64,000 bases of DNA from Pseudomonas putida (GTDB lineage: Bacteria > Pseudomonadota > Gammaproteobacteria > Pseudomonadales > Pseudomonadaceae): the NCBI RefSeq assembly GCF_001941965.1, contig NZ_MKZO01000067.1:233404-297403 (forward strand), given 5' to 3'. This document shows, in pieces, positions 41,870 to 49,538 of this stretch. Position 1 is the first letter of the stretch. Each line of letters opens with the position of its first letter. The position numbers were made by a program, and so were the translations under genes. Under the pieces are notes generated by a model, which was not told the DNA's origin, made no database searches, and saw nothing but the letters and a program-made list of their open reading frames with translations.

Positions 41870-42820
41870 ATGGGGCCCCCACAGCAGTCCGCCGACGGAC
41901 ATGTCTATGTCTCACTAGCCCAACTGATGGCCCTGGAGTTCGCTGCCCGCGGCCTCAGCTTCAACCCTCGCCAGCCCCGCGCCAGCCTGCTCTCCGGCAA
42001 CCATGCCTCACGCCTGCGCGGGCGCGGCCTGGACTTCGATGAACTGCGCCGCTACCAGCCCGGCGACGACCTGCGCCATCTCGATTGCAAGGCCAGCCTG
42101 CGCAGCGGCACGCCCATCGTGCGCACTTGGACCGAGGAACGCGACCGCCCTTTGCTGCTGGTGCTGGACCAGCGCATGTCGATGTTCTTCGGCTCCCGGG
42201 TCAGCTTCAAGTCCGCCATTGCCGCCGAGCTGGCCGCACTCTGCGCGTGGATAGCGCTCAAGGGGGGCGACCGGGTCGGCGCGGTGATCTTCGACGACCA
42301 GGACTGCCAGTGCACCGCCCCCCTGCGCAGCCGCGCCCGGGTCCAGGCAATCTGTGCGAGCGCGGTGAAGTTCAACCAGCGCCTGGCCGCCGACGTCCCG
42401 GCCGGCGACTCCACGCACACGCTGGACGACGCCCTGCGCCGCTGCCTGCAAGTGGCCCGCCACGATCATCTGGTGTGCCTGATCAGTGACTTCGCCGGCG
42501 CCGGCGACAATACGCTCAAGCAGTTACGCCAACTGCGCGCGCACAACGATGTACTGGCCTTGCAGGTCTACGACCCGTTGGCCCTCGACCTGCCGGAACG
42601 CGGACGCTTGGTGATCAGCCAGGGCCAGTTGCAGGTCGCGCTGGCCATGGAACGCCAGCGTATCCGCCAACCGCTGAGCGACTTTCTCGGCGGGCGCCTC
42701 AAGGAGGTCGCGCAGTTGCTGCGGCGCAGCCAGGTGCCACTGATGATGTTCAGCACAGCGCTATCCGCCAGCGCGCAGTTGCGCCTGGAACTGGGCCGCC
42801 TGCAGGAGCTGCAGCCATGA
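41870..42820 (+). CDS. DUF58 domain protein
   Basis: This 316-residue DUF58 protein of the MoxR-associated type carries the signature GRGLDFDELRRYQPGDDLRHLDCKAS with YQPGDD, followed by a VWA-like segment beginning PLLLVLDQRMSMFFGS. No N-terminal membrane helices are present, as usual for the shorter form. It sits 10 bp after moxR and overlaps the DUF4381 gene by 4 bp. The start at 41870 is chosen for the AGGAG upstream; a longer frame from 41843 overlaps moxR. Confidence 0.92.
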   Translation: MGPPQQSADGHVYVSLAQLMALEFAARGLSFNPRQPRASLLSGNHASRLRGRGLDFDELRRYQPGDDLRHLDCKASLRSGTPIVRTWTEERDRPLLLVLDQRMSMFFGSRVSFKSAIAAELAALCAWIALKGGDRVGAVIFDDQDCQCTAPLRSRARVQAICASAVKFNQRLAADVPAGDSTHTLDDALRRCLQVARHDHLVCLISDFAGAGDNTLKQLRQLRAHNDVLALQVYDPLALDLPERGRLVISQGQLQVALAMERQRIRQPLSDFLGGRLKEVAQLLRRSQVPLMMFSTALSASAQLRLELGRLQELQP

Positions 42821-43296
42821 CCCGCCAGGTGCCGGATATTGAACAACTGCGTGAGATCGCCCTGCCCGCCCCGGTCAGCTACTGGCCACAGACCTGGGGC
42901 TGGGCGGCACTGCTGATCCTGCTGCTGGCCGCCTTGCTGGTGTGGGCCTTGCGCGCCTGGCGGCACTGGCAGAAAAACCGTTATCGCCGCGAAGCCCTGC
43001 GCCAGCTCGACGCCCTGGAACGACGCCTGGACGACCCGCAAGCCCTGCGCGACCTGCCCGAACTGCTCAAGCGCGTGGCCCTGTCCATGCCCGGCGGCCT
43101 TGCCGCGGCGCCGCTGCAGGACAGCCAATGGCAAGCCTTCCTGGTCGCCCATGCCGACGCGCCCCTGCCGGAGGATTTCGCCCGGCGCCTGGCGCAACTC
43201 GCCTACGCCCCGCAAGCACAACTGCAGGCCATGGACGCCCGCGAATTGCTGCGCCATAGCCGCACCTGGGTGGAGCAGCATCATGTGGCAGCTTGA
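42817..43296 (+). CDS. DUF4381 membrane protein
   Basis: This 159-residue protein has one transmembrane helix near residues 24-46 (QTWGWAALLILLLAALLVWALRAW) and a charged cytoplasmic part (HWQKNRYRREALRQLDALER, ELLKRVALSMP). This is the DUF4381 pattern found between DUF58 and VWA genes in MoxR-Bat operons. It overlaps the DUF58 gene by 4 bp and the next VWA gene by 14 bp. Its exact role in the complex is unknown. Confidence 0.88.
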   Translation: MTRQVPDIEQLREIALPAPVSYWPQTWGWAALLILLLAALLVWALRAWRHWQKNRYRREALRQLDALERRLDDPQALRDLPELLKRVALSMPGGLAAAPLQDSQWQAFLVAHADAPLPEDFARRLAQLAYAPQAQLQAMDARELLRHSRTWVEQHHVAA

Positions 43297-44278
43297 CTAC
43301 CCCTGGCTGCTGCTCCTGCTGCCCCTGCCGCTGCTCGGCTACCGCCGCCTGCCGCCCTGGCAGGAAGCCCGCAGTGCCGTGCGCATGCCGTTCTTCGACG
43401 AGATCAGCCAGGCCACCGGCCAGCGCCCCGACCTGCCCGGCACCCGCCATGACCACTGGCAGCTCGCCCTGCATATCGTCGTCTGGTGCCTGCTGTGCCT
43501 CGCCGTGGCACGGCCGGTCAAGGTCGAGCCGCCGATCGAGCACCAGCAACCGGTACGCGACCTGATGCTGGCCATCGATATCTCCCAGTCCATGGACACG
43601 GTCGATATGCCCGGCACGGACGGCAAGCCGGTCTCGCGTATCAGCGCGGTCAAGGCGGTGGTCGCCGACTTTATCCGCCAACGTGCACAGGACCGCCTCG
43701 GCCTGGTGGTGTTCGGCAGCGGCGCCTTCGCCCAGGCGCCGCTGACCCTGGACCACGCCAGCCTGTCGCTCCTGCTGGCGCAGACCGAGGTCGGCATGGC
43801 CGGCCCCAATACCGCCATCGGCGATGCCATCGGTTTGAGCCTGAAGATCCTGGAGCAGGCCAACGAGCCGGAGAAAGTGCTGATCCTGCTCACCGACGGC
43901 AACGACACCAGCAGCGCCATCACCCCGGCCCATGCGGCGGAAATCGCCGCCGAACGTGGCGTGATGATCCACACCATCGGCATCGGCGATCCCCAGGCCC
44001 AGGCCGAAGCGCGGGTGGACCTGAGCACCCTGCAACAACTGGCCGCCAGTACCGGCGGCCGCTTCTTCCGCGCCAGCGACCGTGCCGCACTGGGCGAGGT
44101 GTACCACACCCTCGACGCGATCACCCCGCATGCCGTGAAGACCCTCAGCCACCAACCCAGGACCGAACTGTTCTGGCTGCCGCTGGGCGCTGCACTGCTG
44201 CTGTTCCTGCTCTTCCATCTACTGGCGCTGGCGGCCGCGCGCTGGAACGAACGGGAGGTGCCGGCCCATGGACATTGA
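43283..44278 (+). CDS. BatA-like von Willebrand A membrane protein
   Basis: This 331-residue protein has N-terminal transmembrane helices (LLLLLPLPLLGY; LALHIVVWCLLCLAVA), a VWA domain and a C-terminal helix (LPLGAALLLFLLFHLLALAA). The MIDAS metal site is intact: Asp99-x-Ser101-x-Ser103 (AIDISQSMD), with the later TDGNDTSS. This is the architecture of BatA of MoxR-associated operons, which displays a metal-dependent protein-binding domain at the inner membrane. The start at 43283 overlaps the DUF4381 gene by 14 bp; overlap with the next gene is 11 bp. Confidence 0.92.
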   Translation: MWQLDYPWLLLLLPLPLLGYRRLPPWQEARSAVRMPFFDEISQATGQRPDLPGTRHDHWQLALHIVVWCLLCLAVARPVKVEPPIEHQQPVRDLMLAIDISQSMDTVDMPGTDGKPVSRISAVKAVVADFIRQRAQDRLGLVVFGSGAFAQAPLTLDHASLSLLLAQTEVGMAGPNTAIGDAIGLSLKILEQANEPEKVLILLTDGNDTSSAITPAHAAEIAAERGVMIHTIGIGDPQAQAEARVDLSTLQQLAASTGGRFFRASDRAALGEVYHTLDAITPHAVKTLSHQPRTELFWLPLGAALLLFLLFHLLALAAARWNEREVPAHGH

Positions 44279-45779
44279 GCTGGATGCCCTGCACTTCCTG
44301 CGCCCCGCCTGGTTGTGGCTGCTACTGCCGGCCTCGCTGTTGGCGCTGTTCTGGCGCCGTCAGCAGCACCAGCGCCTGCATAGCGTGCGCATCGCGCCAC
44401 ACCTGCTGCGCTACCTGCGCCTCGATGGCCAGCAGGCCAGGGGCGTGAAGCCGGTACACCTGGCCTGCGCCCTGCTGGTCCTCGGCGCCCTGGCCATGGC
44501 CGGTCCCACCTGGCAGCAGGACCGCCCGAACTTCCTCGACGACCGCGCCTCCATGCTCCTCGCCCTCGATCTGTCGGCGTCCATGGACAGCGCCGATATC
44601 CCGCCGTCGCGCCTGGAAGCCGCCCGGCACAAACTGCACAGCCTGATCGAACGCCGTCGCGGGGCCGCCACCGGGCTGATCGCCTATGCCGGCAGCGCGC
44701 ACCTGGTCATGCCGGCGACCCGTGACCCGGCCCTGCTCGACAGCTATCTGCAAGCCCTGTCCAGCTCACTGATCCAGCGACCGGGCAAGGATGTCGCCGG
44801 GGTGCTGGAAGTCAGCCGGCAACTGCTGGCGGCAGACAACGCCCCGGCCACTTTGGTGCTGGTCACCGATGGCGCCGACAGCAGCCAGTTCACCACCCTG
44901 AAGGTGCCGCCGTCCTTGCAGGTGCTGATCCTCGCGGTGGGCAGTGCCGACGGCCAGCCCGGCGGGCTCGACACCCGCGCCCTCGAAGGGCTGGGCAAGG
45001 CGCTGGACGCGCCGCTGGGCAGCCTGACTGCCAACGACGACGACCTCGACTGGGTCGAAGCCCACGCCCGCCAGCATTTCCAGGCCGCCCCGGCAGACGG
45101 CGCGGCGCTGCACTGGAAGGACGCCGGTTATTGGCTGTGCTGGCCGCTGCTGCTGATCGCCTTCTTCTGCGTGCGCCGGGGCTGGAGCCTGAACTGGAGC
45201 GCGGCGTTGTTGCTTGGGCTGCTGCTGAATGCCCCGGACAGCCGCGCCAGCGCCCTGGTGGATGCCTTCCTGACGCCCGACCAGCAAGGTCGCCGGGCCT
45301 TCGAACAGCATCACTACCCCGCCGCTGCCAGGGATTTCCAGGACCTGTACTGGAAAGGCATCGCCGCCTACAACGCCGCCGACTACGACCTGGCCCTGAG
45401 CAGCTTCGCCCGTCTGCGCACCGCGCCCGCGTACTTCTATATCGGCAATATCCAGGCCCGGCGCTTCAAGTTCGACCCGGCCATCGCCGCCTATCGCCAG
45501 GCCCTGGCCCTGCAAGCCGATTTCCCCGAGGCACGGGACAACCTGGCGCTGGTCCTGGCCCTGCAGAAGGACGCCGAATCGGCGGCGGCCAACGCCCCTG
45601 AGGTCAAAGCCGACCAGATCGCCTTCGACAAACCCGCCGGCAAGGGCGCGAGCAAGGACGTACAGACGCCACAAGCCACTTCGGATGCCCTCTGGCTGGA
45701 CAACCTCAGCACCTCGCCTGCGCAGTTCCTGCAACGCAAGTTCGCCCTGCAGGATGCTACGGCCAAGGAGGGGCAATGA
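44268..45779 (+). CDS. VWA-TPR fusion protein (BatB plus BatC)
   Basis: This 503-residue protein combines a BatB-type membrane-anchored VWA domain with C-terminal TPRs. N-terminal helices (LRPAWLWLLLPASLLALFW, VHLACALLVLGALAMAG) are followed by VWA with MIDAS Asp101/Ser103/Ser105 (ALDLSASMD), a third helix (WPLLLIAFFCVRRGWSLNW) and TPRs at about residues 345-440 (RDFQDLYWKGIAAYNAADYD, AIAAYRQALALQADFPEARD). In Bacteroides-type operons BatB and BatC are separate, so the fusion links them physically here. Overlaps: 11 bp upstream, 4 bp downstream. Confidence 0.9.
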   Translation: MDIELDALHFLRPAWLWLLLPASLLALFWRRQQHQRLHSVRIAPHLLRYLRLDGQQARGVKPVHLACALLVLGALAMAGPTWQQDRPNFLDDRASMLLALDLSASMDSADIPPSRLEAARHKLHSLIERRRGAATGLIAYAGSAHLVMPATRDPALLDSYLQALSSSLIQRPGKDVAGVLEVSRQLLAADNAPATLVLVTDGADSSQFTTLKVPPSLQVLILAVGSADGQPGGLDTRALEGLGKALDAPLGSLTANDDDLDWVEAHARQHFQAAPADGAALHWKDAGYWLCWPLLLIAFFCVRRGWSLNWSAALLLGLLLNAPDSRASALVDAFLTPDQQGRRAFEQHHYPAAARDFQDLYWKGIAAYNAADYDLALSSFARLRTAPAYFYIGNIQARRFKFDPAIAAYRQALALQADFPEARDNLALVLALQKDAESAAANAPEVKADQIAFDKPAGKGASKDVQTPQATSDALWLDNLSTSPAQFLQRKFALQDATAKEGQ

Positions 45780-46801
45780 GACGGTTCGCGCTGCTCCTGC
45801 TTCTGTTCCTCGGCCCGGCTGGCGCCGCACCGCAGCTACGGGTACAGGTCCAACTGCCGGACGGCAACCAGGCCGTGGTCGGCCAGACCGTGCCGTTGCA
45901 GGTGGATGTGCTGACCGACAGCTGGTTCACCAGCGCGCCGCAACTGCCCGGGCTGGCCCTGCCGGGGGTCGTGGTCACGCCACCAGACGAGCGCGCCCAG
46001 CACCTGACCCTGAACCTCGACGGCACGCCCTTCTTCGGCATGCGCTACACCTGGCGCCTGACCCTGCGCCAGCCCGGCGAAGTGCAGATTCCCGCCCTCG
46101 TCATCAGCGCGCAGCCGGGCAATGCCGTCGCCCTGCTGAGCGCCCGCAGCCAGCCGCTGCAACTCAGGGTGGACTGGCCCCAGGCCGCAGGACGCAACCT
46201 GCTGGTCGCCAGCGATGTGCAATTGAGCCAGACACTAGGCTCGCTCGAGGGCCTCAAGGTCGGCGACAGCCTGGTGCGCAGCGTCACCCTGCGCGCCACC
46301 GACAGCCTGGCCCTGCTGCTGCCGGTCACGCCCCTGGCCGAGGTCCGGGGCCTCAGTCGCTTCGTGAAAACACCGCAACTGAGCTCGCCCGACGACCTCA
46401 GCGGCCAGCGCATCGACAGCGCCAGCTACCGCATCGAGCATCCGGGCACATTCCACCTGCCGGCCATCGAGGTGCAGTGGTGGAGCAGCCGCGATCACCG
46501 CCTGCACAGCGCACAGGTGCCCGCCGTGGACTTTTCCGCCGTTGCGGCGCCAGCGGCGGCCCCGGCGTTTTCGGTCAGCGAAGACCTCCAGCGCCTGGGC
46601 CGCGAAAGCCGCTTGCACCTGTCTCGACATTGGCTTGCGGCGCTGACGCTGGCGCTCATGGTCGGCACCCTCGGCTACCTGGTCCACCGCCATGGCGCCT
46701 GGCTGCGCGAGCAGTGGCGGCAGTGGCGACAACGCCCCCCCGCACGCGTGCGCTACGGACTGCGCCCACTCAATCCCACGCCACACAGGACGTCATCATG
46801 A
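45776..46801 (+). CDS. BatD-like protein
   Basis: This 341-residue protein has a signal peptide (LLLLLFLGPAGA-AP), several beta-rich periplasmic Ig-like segments (LRVQVQLPDGNQAVVGQTVP, LRLTLRQPGEVQIPA, SYRIEHPGTFHLPAI) and a C-terminal membrane helix (LAALTLALMVGTLGYLVH) with a basic tail. This is the BatD plan: a periplasmic adaptor for the VWA proteins. It is coupled to the preceding gene by 4 bp and its stop overlaps the HAD gene start by 4 bp. Confidence 0.85.
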   Translation: MRRFALLLLLFLGPAGAAPQLRVQVQLPDGNQAVVGQTVPLQVDVLTDSWFTSAPQLPGLALPGVVVTPPDERAQHLTLNLDGTPFFGMRYTWRLTLRQPGEVQIPALVISAQPGNAVALLSARSQPLQLRVDWPQAAGRNLLVASDVQLSQTLGSLEGLKVGDSLVRSVTLRATDSLALLLPVTPLAEVRGLSRFVKTPQLSSPDDLSGQRIDSASYRIEHPGTFHLPAIEVQWWSSRDHRLHSAQVPAVDFSAVAAPAAAPAFSVSEDLQRLGRESRLHLSRHWLAALTLALMVGTLGYLVHRHGAWLREQWRQWRQRPPARVRYGLRPLNPTPHRTSS

Positions 46802-47805
46802 ACCGCACTCTCCGTTGCCGCTGGTTACTGCTGGCCTTGTTGCTGCTGTACTGGCCCGTTCAGGCCGACGCCCTGCCCTCCTGGAACGACAGCGCACCCA
46901 AGGCAGCGCTGCAATCCTTCGTCGATGAAGTCACGCGCAACGACTCGCCGCAGTTCGTCCCGGTGGCCCAGCGCATCGCCGTGTTCGACAACGACGGCAC
47001 GTTGTGGAGCGAGCAGCCGGCGTATTTCCAGGTGCTGTTCGCCTTCGATGAGGTGCGCCGCATGGCTGCGCAGCATCCCGAGTGGAAAACCACCCAGCCG
47101 TTCCGCGCGGTGCTGGAGAACGACCAGCAGGCGCTGGCGGCCGCAGGCATGGACGGCCTGATGAAGATCATCGCCGCCACCCATACCGGGATGAGCAGCG
47201 AAGTGTTCGAGGAGCGGGCCCGGGCCTGGTTCGAGCGGGCCCGCCACCCCAGGACCGGCAAGCCCTACAACCAGATGATCTACCAGCCGATGCTGGAGCT
47301 GATGGACTACCTGCGCGAGCAGCAATTCAAGGTGTACATCGTCTCCGGCGGCGACAGCGGCTTCATGCGCGCCTTTACCGAACAGGTCTACGGCGTGCCG
47401 CCGGAACAGGTGATCGGCTCCCTCTTCGTGACCGAGTTCACCCGGGTGGACGGCAAGCCGACGCTGCTGCGCACGGCAAGGCTGGCGCACAACGACGATG
47501 GTCCGGGCAAGCCGGAAAGCATCGACGCGATCATTGGCCGTCGCCCCCTGCTCGCGTTCGGCAACTCCGACGGTGACCTGCAAATGCTCCAGTGGACCGC
47601 CGCCGGCCCAGGCCCGCGTTTCATGGGCCTGGTGCATCACACCGACGCCCGGCGCGAGTGGGCCTACGACCGCCAGTCGACGGTCGGCCGGCTCGACAAG
47701 GCCCTGGACGAAGCCCGCCAGCGCGGCTGGACGGTGGTCGACATGGCCGCCGACTGGCGCCGGATCTTTCCCTTCGACAACCCAAGCAAGGAGCCAACCC
47801 CCTAA
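46798..47805 (+). CDS. Exported HAD-superfamily phosphatase
   Basis: This 335-residue protein has a signal peptide (LLLALLLLYWPVQADA) and a HAD hydrolase domain: motif I FDNDGTLW with Asp64 and Asp66, motif II VSGGDSGFM, and motif IV GNSDGDLQM. This resembles phosphoserine phosphatase-like HADs, but it would act in the periplasm. The substrate is unknown. Start 46798 (ATG, overlapping the BatD stop as ATGA with AGGA upstream) is chosen; the frame is open far upstream only as a shadow. Its coupling to the Bat genes suggests a linked job. Confidence 0.9.
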   Translation: MNRTLRCRWLLLALLLLYWPVQADALPSWNDSAPKAALQSFVDEVTRNDSPQFVPVAQRIAVFDNDGTLWSEQPAYFQVLFAFDEVRRMAAQHPEWKTTQPFRAVLENDQQALAAAGMDGLMKIIAATHTGMSSEVFEERARAWFERARHPRTGKPYNQMIYQPMLELMDYLREQQFKVYIVSGGDSGFMRAFTEQVYGVPPEQVIGSLFVTEFTRVDGKPTLLRTARLAHNDDGPGKPESIDAIIGRRPLLAFGNSDGDLQMLQWTAAGPGPRFMGLVHHTDARREWAYDRQSTVGRLDKALDEARQRGWTVVDMAADWRRIFPFDNPSKEPTP

Positions 47806-47874
47806 CCACGAAGCAAAGCGGTACTCATGGGCCGGAAAGCACCCGGCCTCAACGACGAAATGGAGGTAGATCGG

Positions 47875-49449
47875 ATGACACGCTTACGCAGATGGGGACC
47901 GAAACTCGCCCTGCTGGTGGCCTTTGCCAGTGCTGGCGCGGGCGCAGCGGACAAGCCCAATATCCTGGTGATCTTCGGCGACGATATCGGCCAGACCAAT
48001 ATCAGCGCCTATTCCCTCGGGGTAGTGGGCTACCAGACCCCGAACATCGACCGCATCGCCAAGGAAGGGATGCTGTTCACCGATTACTACGCGGAGAACA
48101 GTTGCACCGCCGGGCGTTCCAGCTTCATCACCGGGCAGACGCCGCTACGCACCGGCCTGTCGAAGGTCGGCGCGCCGGGGGCCTCGGTGGGCCTGCAGGA
48201 CCGCGACATCACCATTGCCCAGGCGCTCAAGGGCCAGGGCTACGCCACCGGGCAGTTCGGCAAGAACCACCTCGGCGACAAGGATGAATACCTGCCGACC
48301 AAGCACGGCTTCGACGAATTTCTCGGCAACCTGTACCACCTCAATGCCGAGGAAGAACCGGAGCGGCCGTACTGGCCCAAGGACGCCAACGATCCGTACG
48401 TGAAGAACTTCAGCCCGCGCGGCGTGCTGCATGCCTTCGCCGACGGCAAGATCGAGGACACCGGGGCCCTGACCACCAAGCGCATGGAAACCATCGACGA
48501 CGAAACCACCGCCGGTGCCCAGGAGTTCATCAAGAAATCGGTGGAGGCCGGCAAGCCGTTCTTCGTCTGGATGAACACCACGCGCATGCACGTCTACACC
48601 CACGTGCGCGACTCGATGAAGGGCCAGAGCGGCATGCCCGGCAACGAGTACGCCGACGGCATGCTCGAGCATGACGGCGACGTCGGCAAGCTGCTGAAAA
48701 CCCTCGACGACCTGAAAATCACCGAGAACACCATCGTGGTCTACACCACCGACAACGGGCCGAACCAGTTCTCCTGGCCGGACGCGGCGACCACGCCGTT
48801 CCGCAGCGAGAAGGATTCCAACTGGGAAGGTGCTTTCCGGGTGCCGGCGATGGTGCGCTGGCCGGGCAAGATCAAGGAAGGCACGGTGTCCAACGAGATG
48901 TTCTCCGGGCTTGACTGGTTCCCGACCCTGCTGGCGGCGGCCGGGGTGACGGACGTCAAGGAAAGCCTGCTCAAGGGCTGGTCGCCGACGGCCGGTGGCA
49001 AGAGCTTCAAGGTCCACCTCGACGGCTACAACCAGTTGCCCTACCTCACCGGCCAGCAGCCCAAGGGCGCGCGGGACGAATTCTTCTACTTCAACGACGA
49101 CGGCGACCTGGTGGCGATGCGCTGGGGCAACTGGAAGGCGGTGTTCTGCGAACAGCGCCAGCCGGGCGGGTTCCAGGTCTGGCAGGACCCGATGGTGTGC
49201 CTGCGGGTGCCGAAGATCTTCAACCTGAGGATGGACCCGTATGAGCGTGCGGACATCGTTTCCGACCAGTACAACGACTGGCTGGTGAAGAACTCCTACC
49301 TCACGGCGATCGCCACCATGAAGGCCAGCCTGTTCCTGGAAACCTTCGTCGAGTATCCGCCCAGCCAGCACCCGGCGAGCTTCAGCATCGACCAGGTGAG
49401 AAAGCAGGTGGATGCGAAGATCGAGGAGAAGATGAAGCAAGCCAAATAG
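47875..49449 (+). CDS. Exported formylglycine-type sulfatase (arylsulfatase)
   Basis: This 524-residue sulfatase (PF00884) has a signal peptide (ALLVAFASAGAGA-AD). The metal-binding start DKPNILVIFGDDIG is followed by the sulfatase signature with Cys77 in SCTAGRSSFITGQTPLRTG, which matches C-x-(P/A)-x-R and would be converted to formylglycine, and by the later DNGPNQ and KxNWEGxxR-type segments. No formylglycine-generating enzyme is encoded in the window. GGAGG lies 8 bp before ATG 47875; a longer frame from 47827 is rejected. It follows the HAD gene by 69 bp. Confidence 0.93.
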   Translation: MTRLRRWGPKLALLVAFASAGAGAADKPNILVIFGDDIGQTNISAYSLGVVGYQTPNIDRIAKEGMLFTDYYAENSCTAGRSSFITGQTPLRTGLSKVGAPGASVGLQDRDITIAQALKGQGYATGQFGKNHLGDKDEYLPTKHGFDEFLGNLYHLNAEEEPERPYWPKDANDPYVKNFSPRGVLHAFADGKIEDTGALTTKRMETIDDETTAGAQEFIKKSVEAGKPFFVWMNTTRMHVYTHVRDSMKGQSGMPGNEYADGMLEHDGDVGKLLKTLDDLKITENTIVVYTTDNGPNQFSWPDAATTPFRSEKDSNWEGAFRVPAMVRWPGKIKEGTVSNEMFSGLDWFPTLLAAAGVTDVKESLLKGWSPTAGGKSFKVHLDGYNQLPYLTGQQPKGARDEFFYFNDDGDLVAMRWGNWKAVFCEQRQPGGFQVWQDPMVCLRVPKIFNLRMDPYERADIVSDQYNDWLVKNSYLTAIATMKASLFLETFVEYPPSQHPASFSIDQVRKQVDAKIEEKMKQAK

Positions 49450-49465
49450 CGCAGTTGCCACGCGC

Positions 49466-49499
49466 CCTGTAGGAGCGTGGCTTGCCCGCGCCTACAGGG
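49466..49499. repeat. Short REP hairpin
   Basis: CCTGTAGGAGCGTGGCTTGC and its near-palindromic continuation CCGCGCCTACAGG form a single hairpin between the sulfatase and the next gene. This is a third REP class in the window and may modulate read-through. Confidence 0.65.
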
Positions 49500-49538
49500 A
49501 ACCGGAATCAATCGATAATCACGGATGCTCCTGACACG

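Noticed and set aside
45685..46797. An upstream extension of the HAD phosphatase frame
   Set aside because: This part overlaps the BatD gene out of frame and reads as Arg/Pro/Ala-rich shadow. The ATG at 46798 begins a clean signal peptide.
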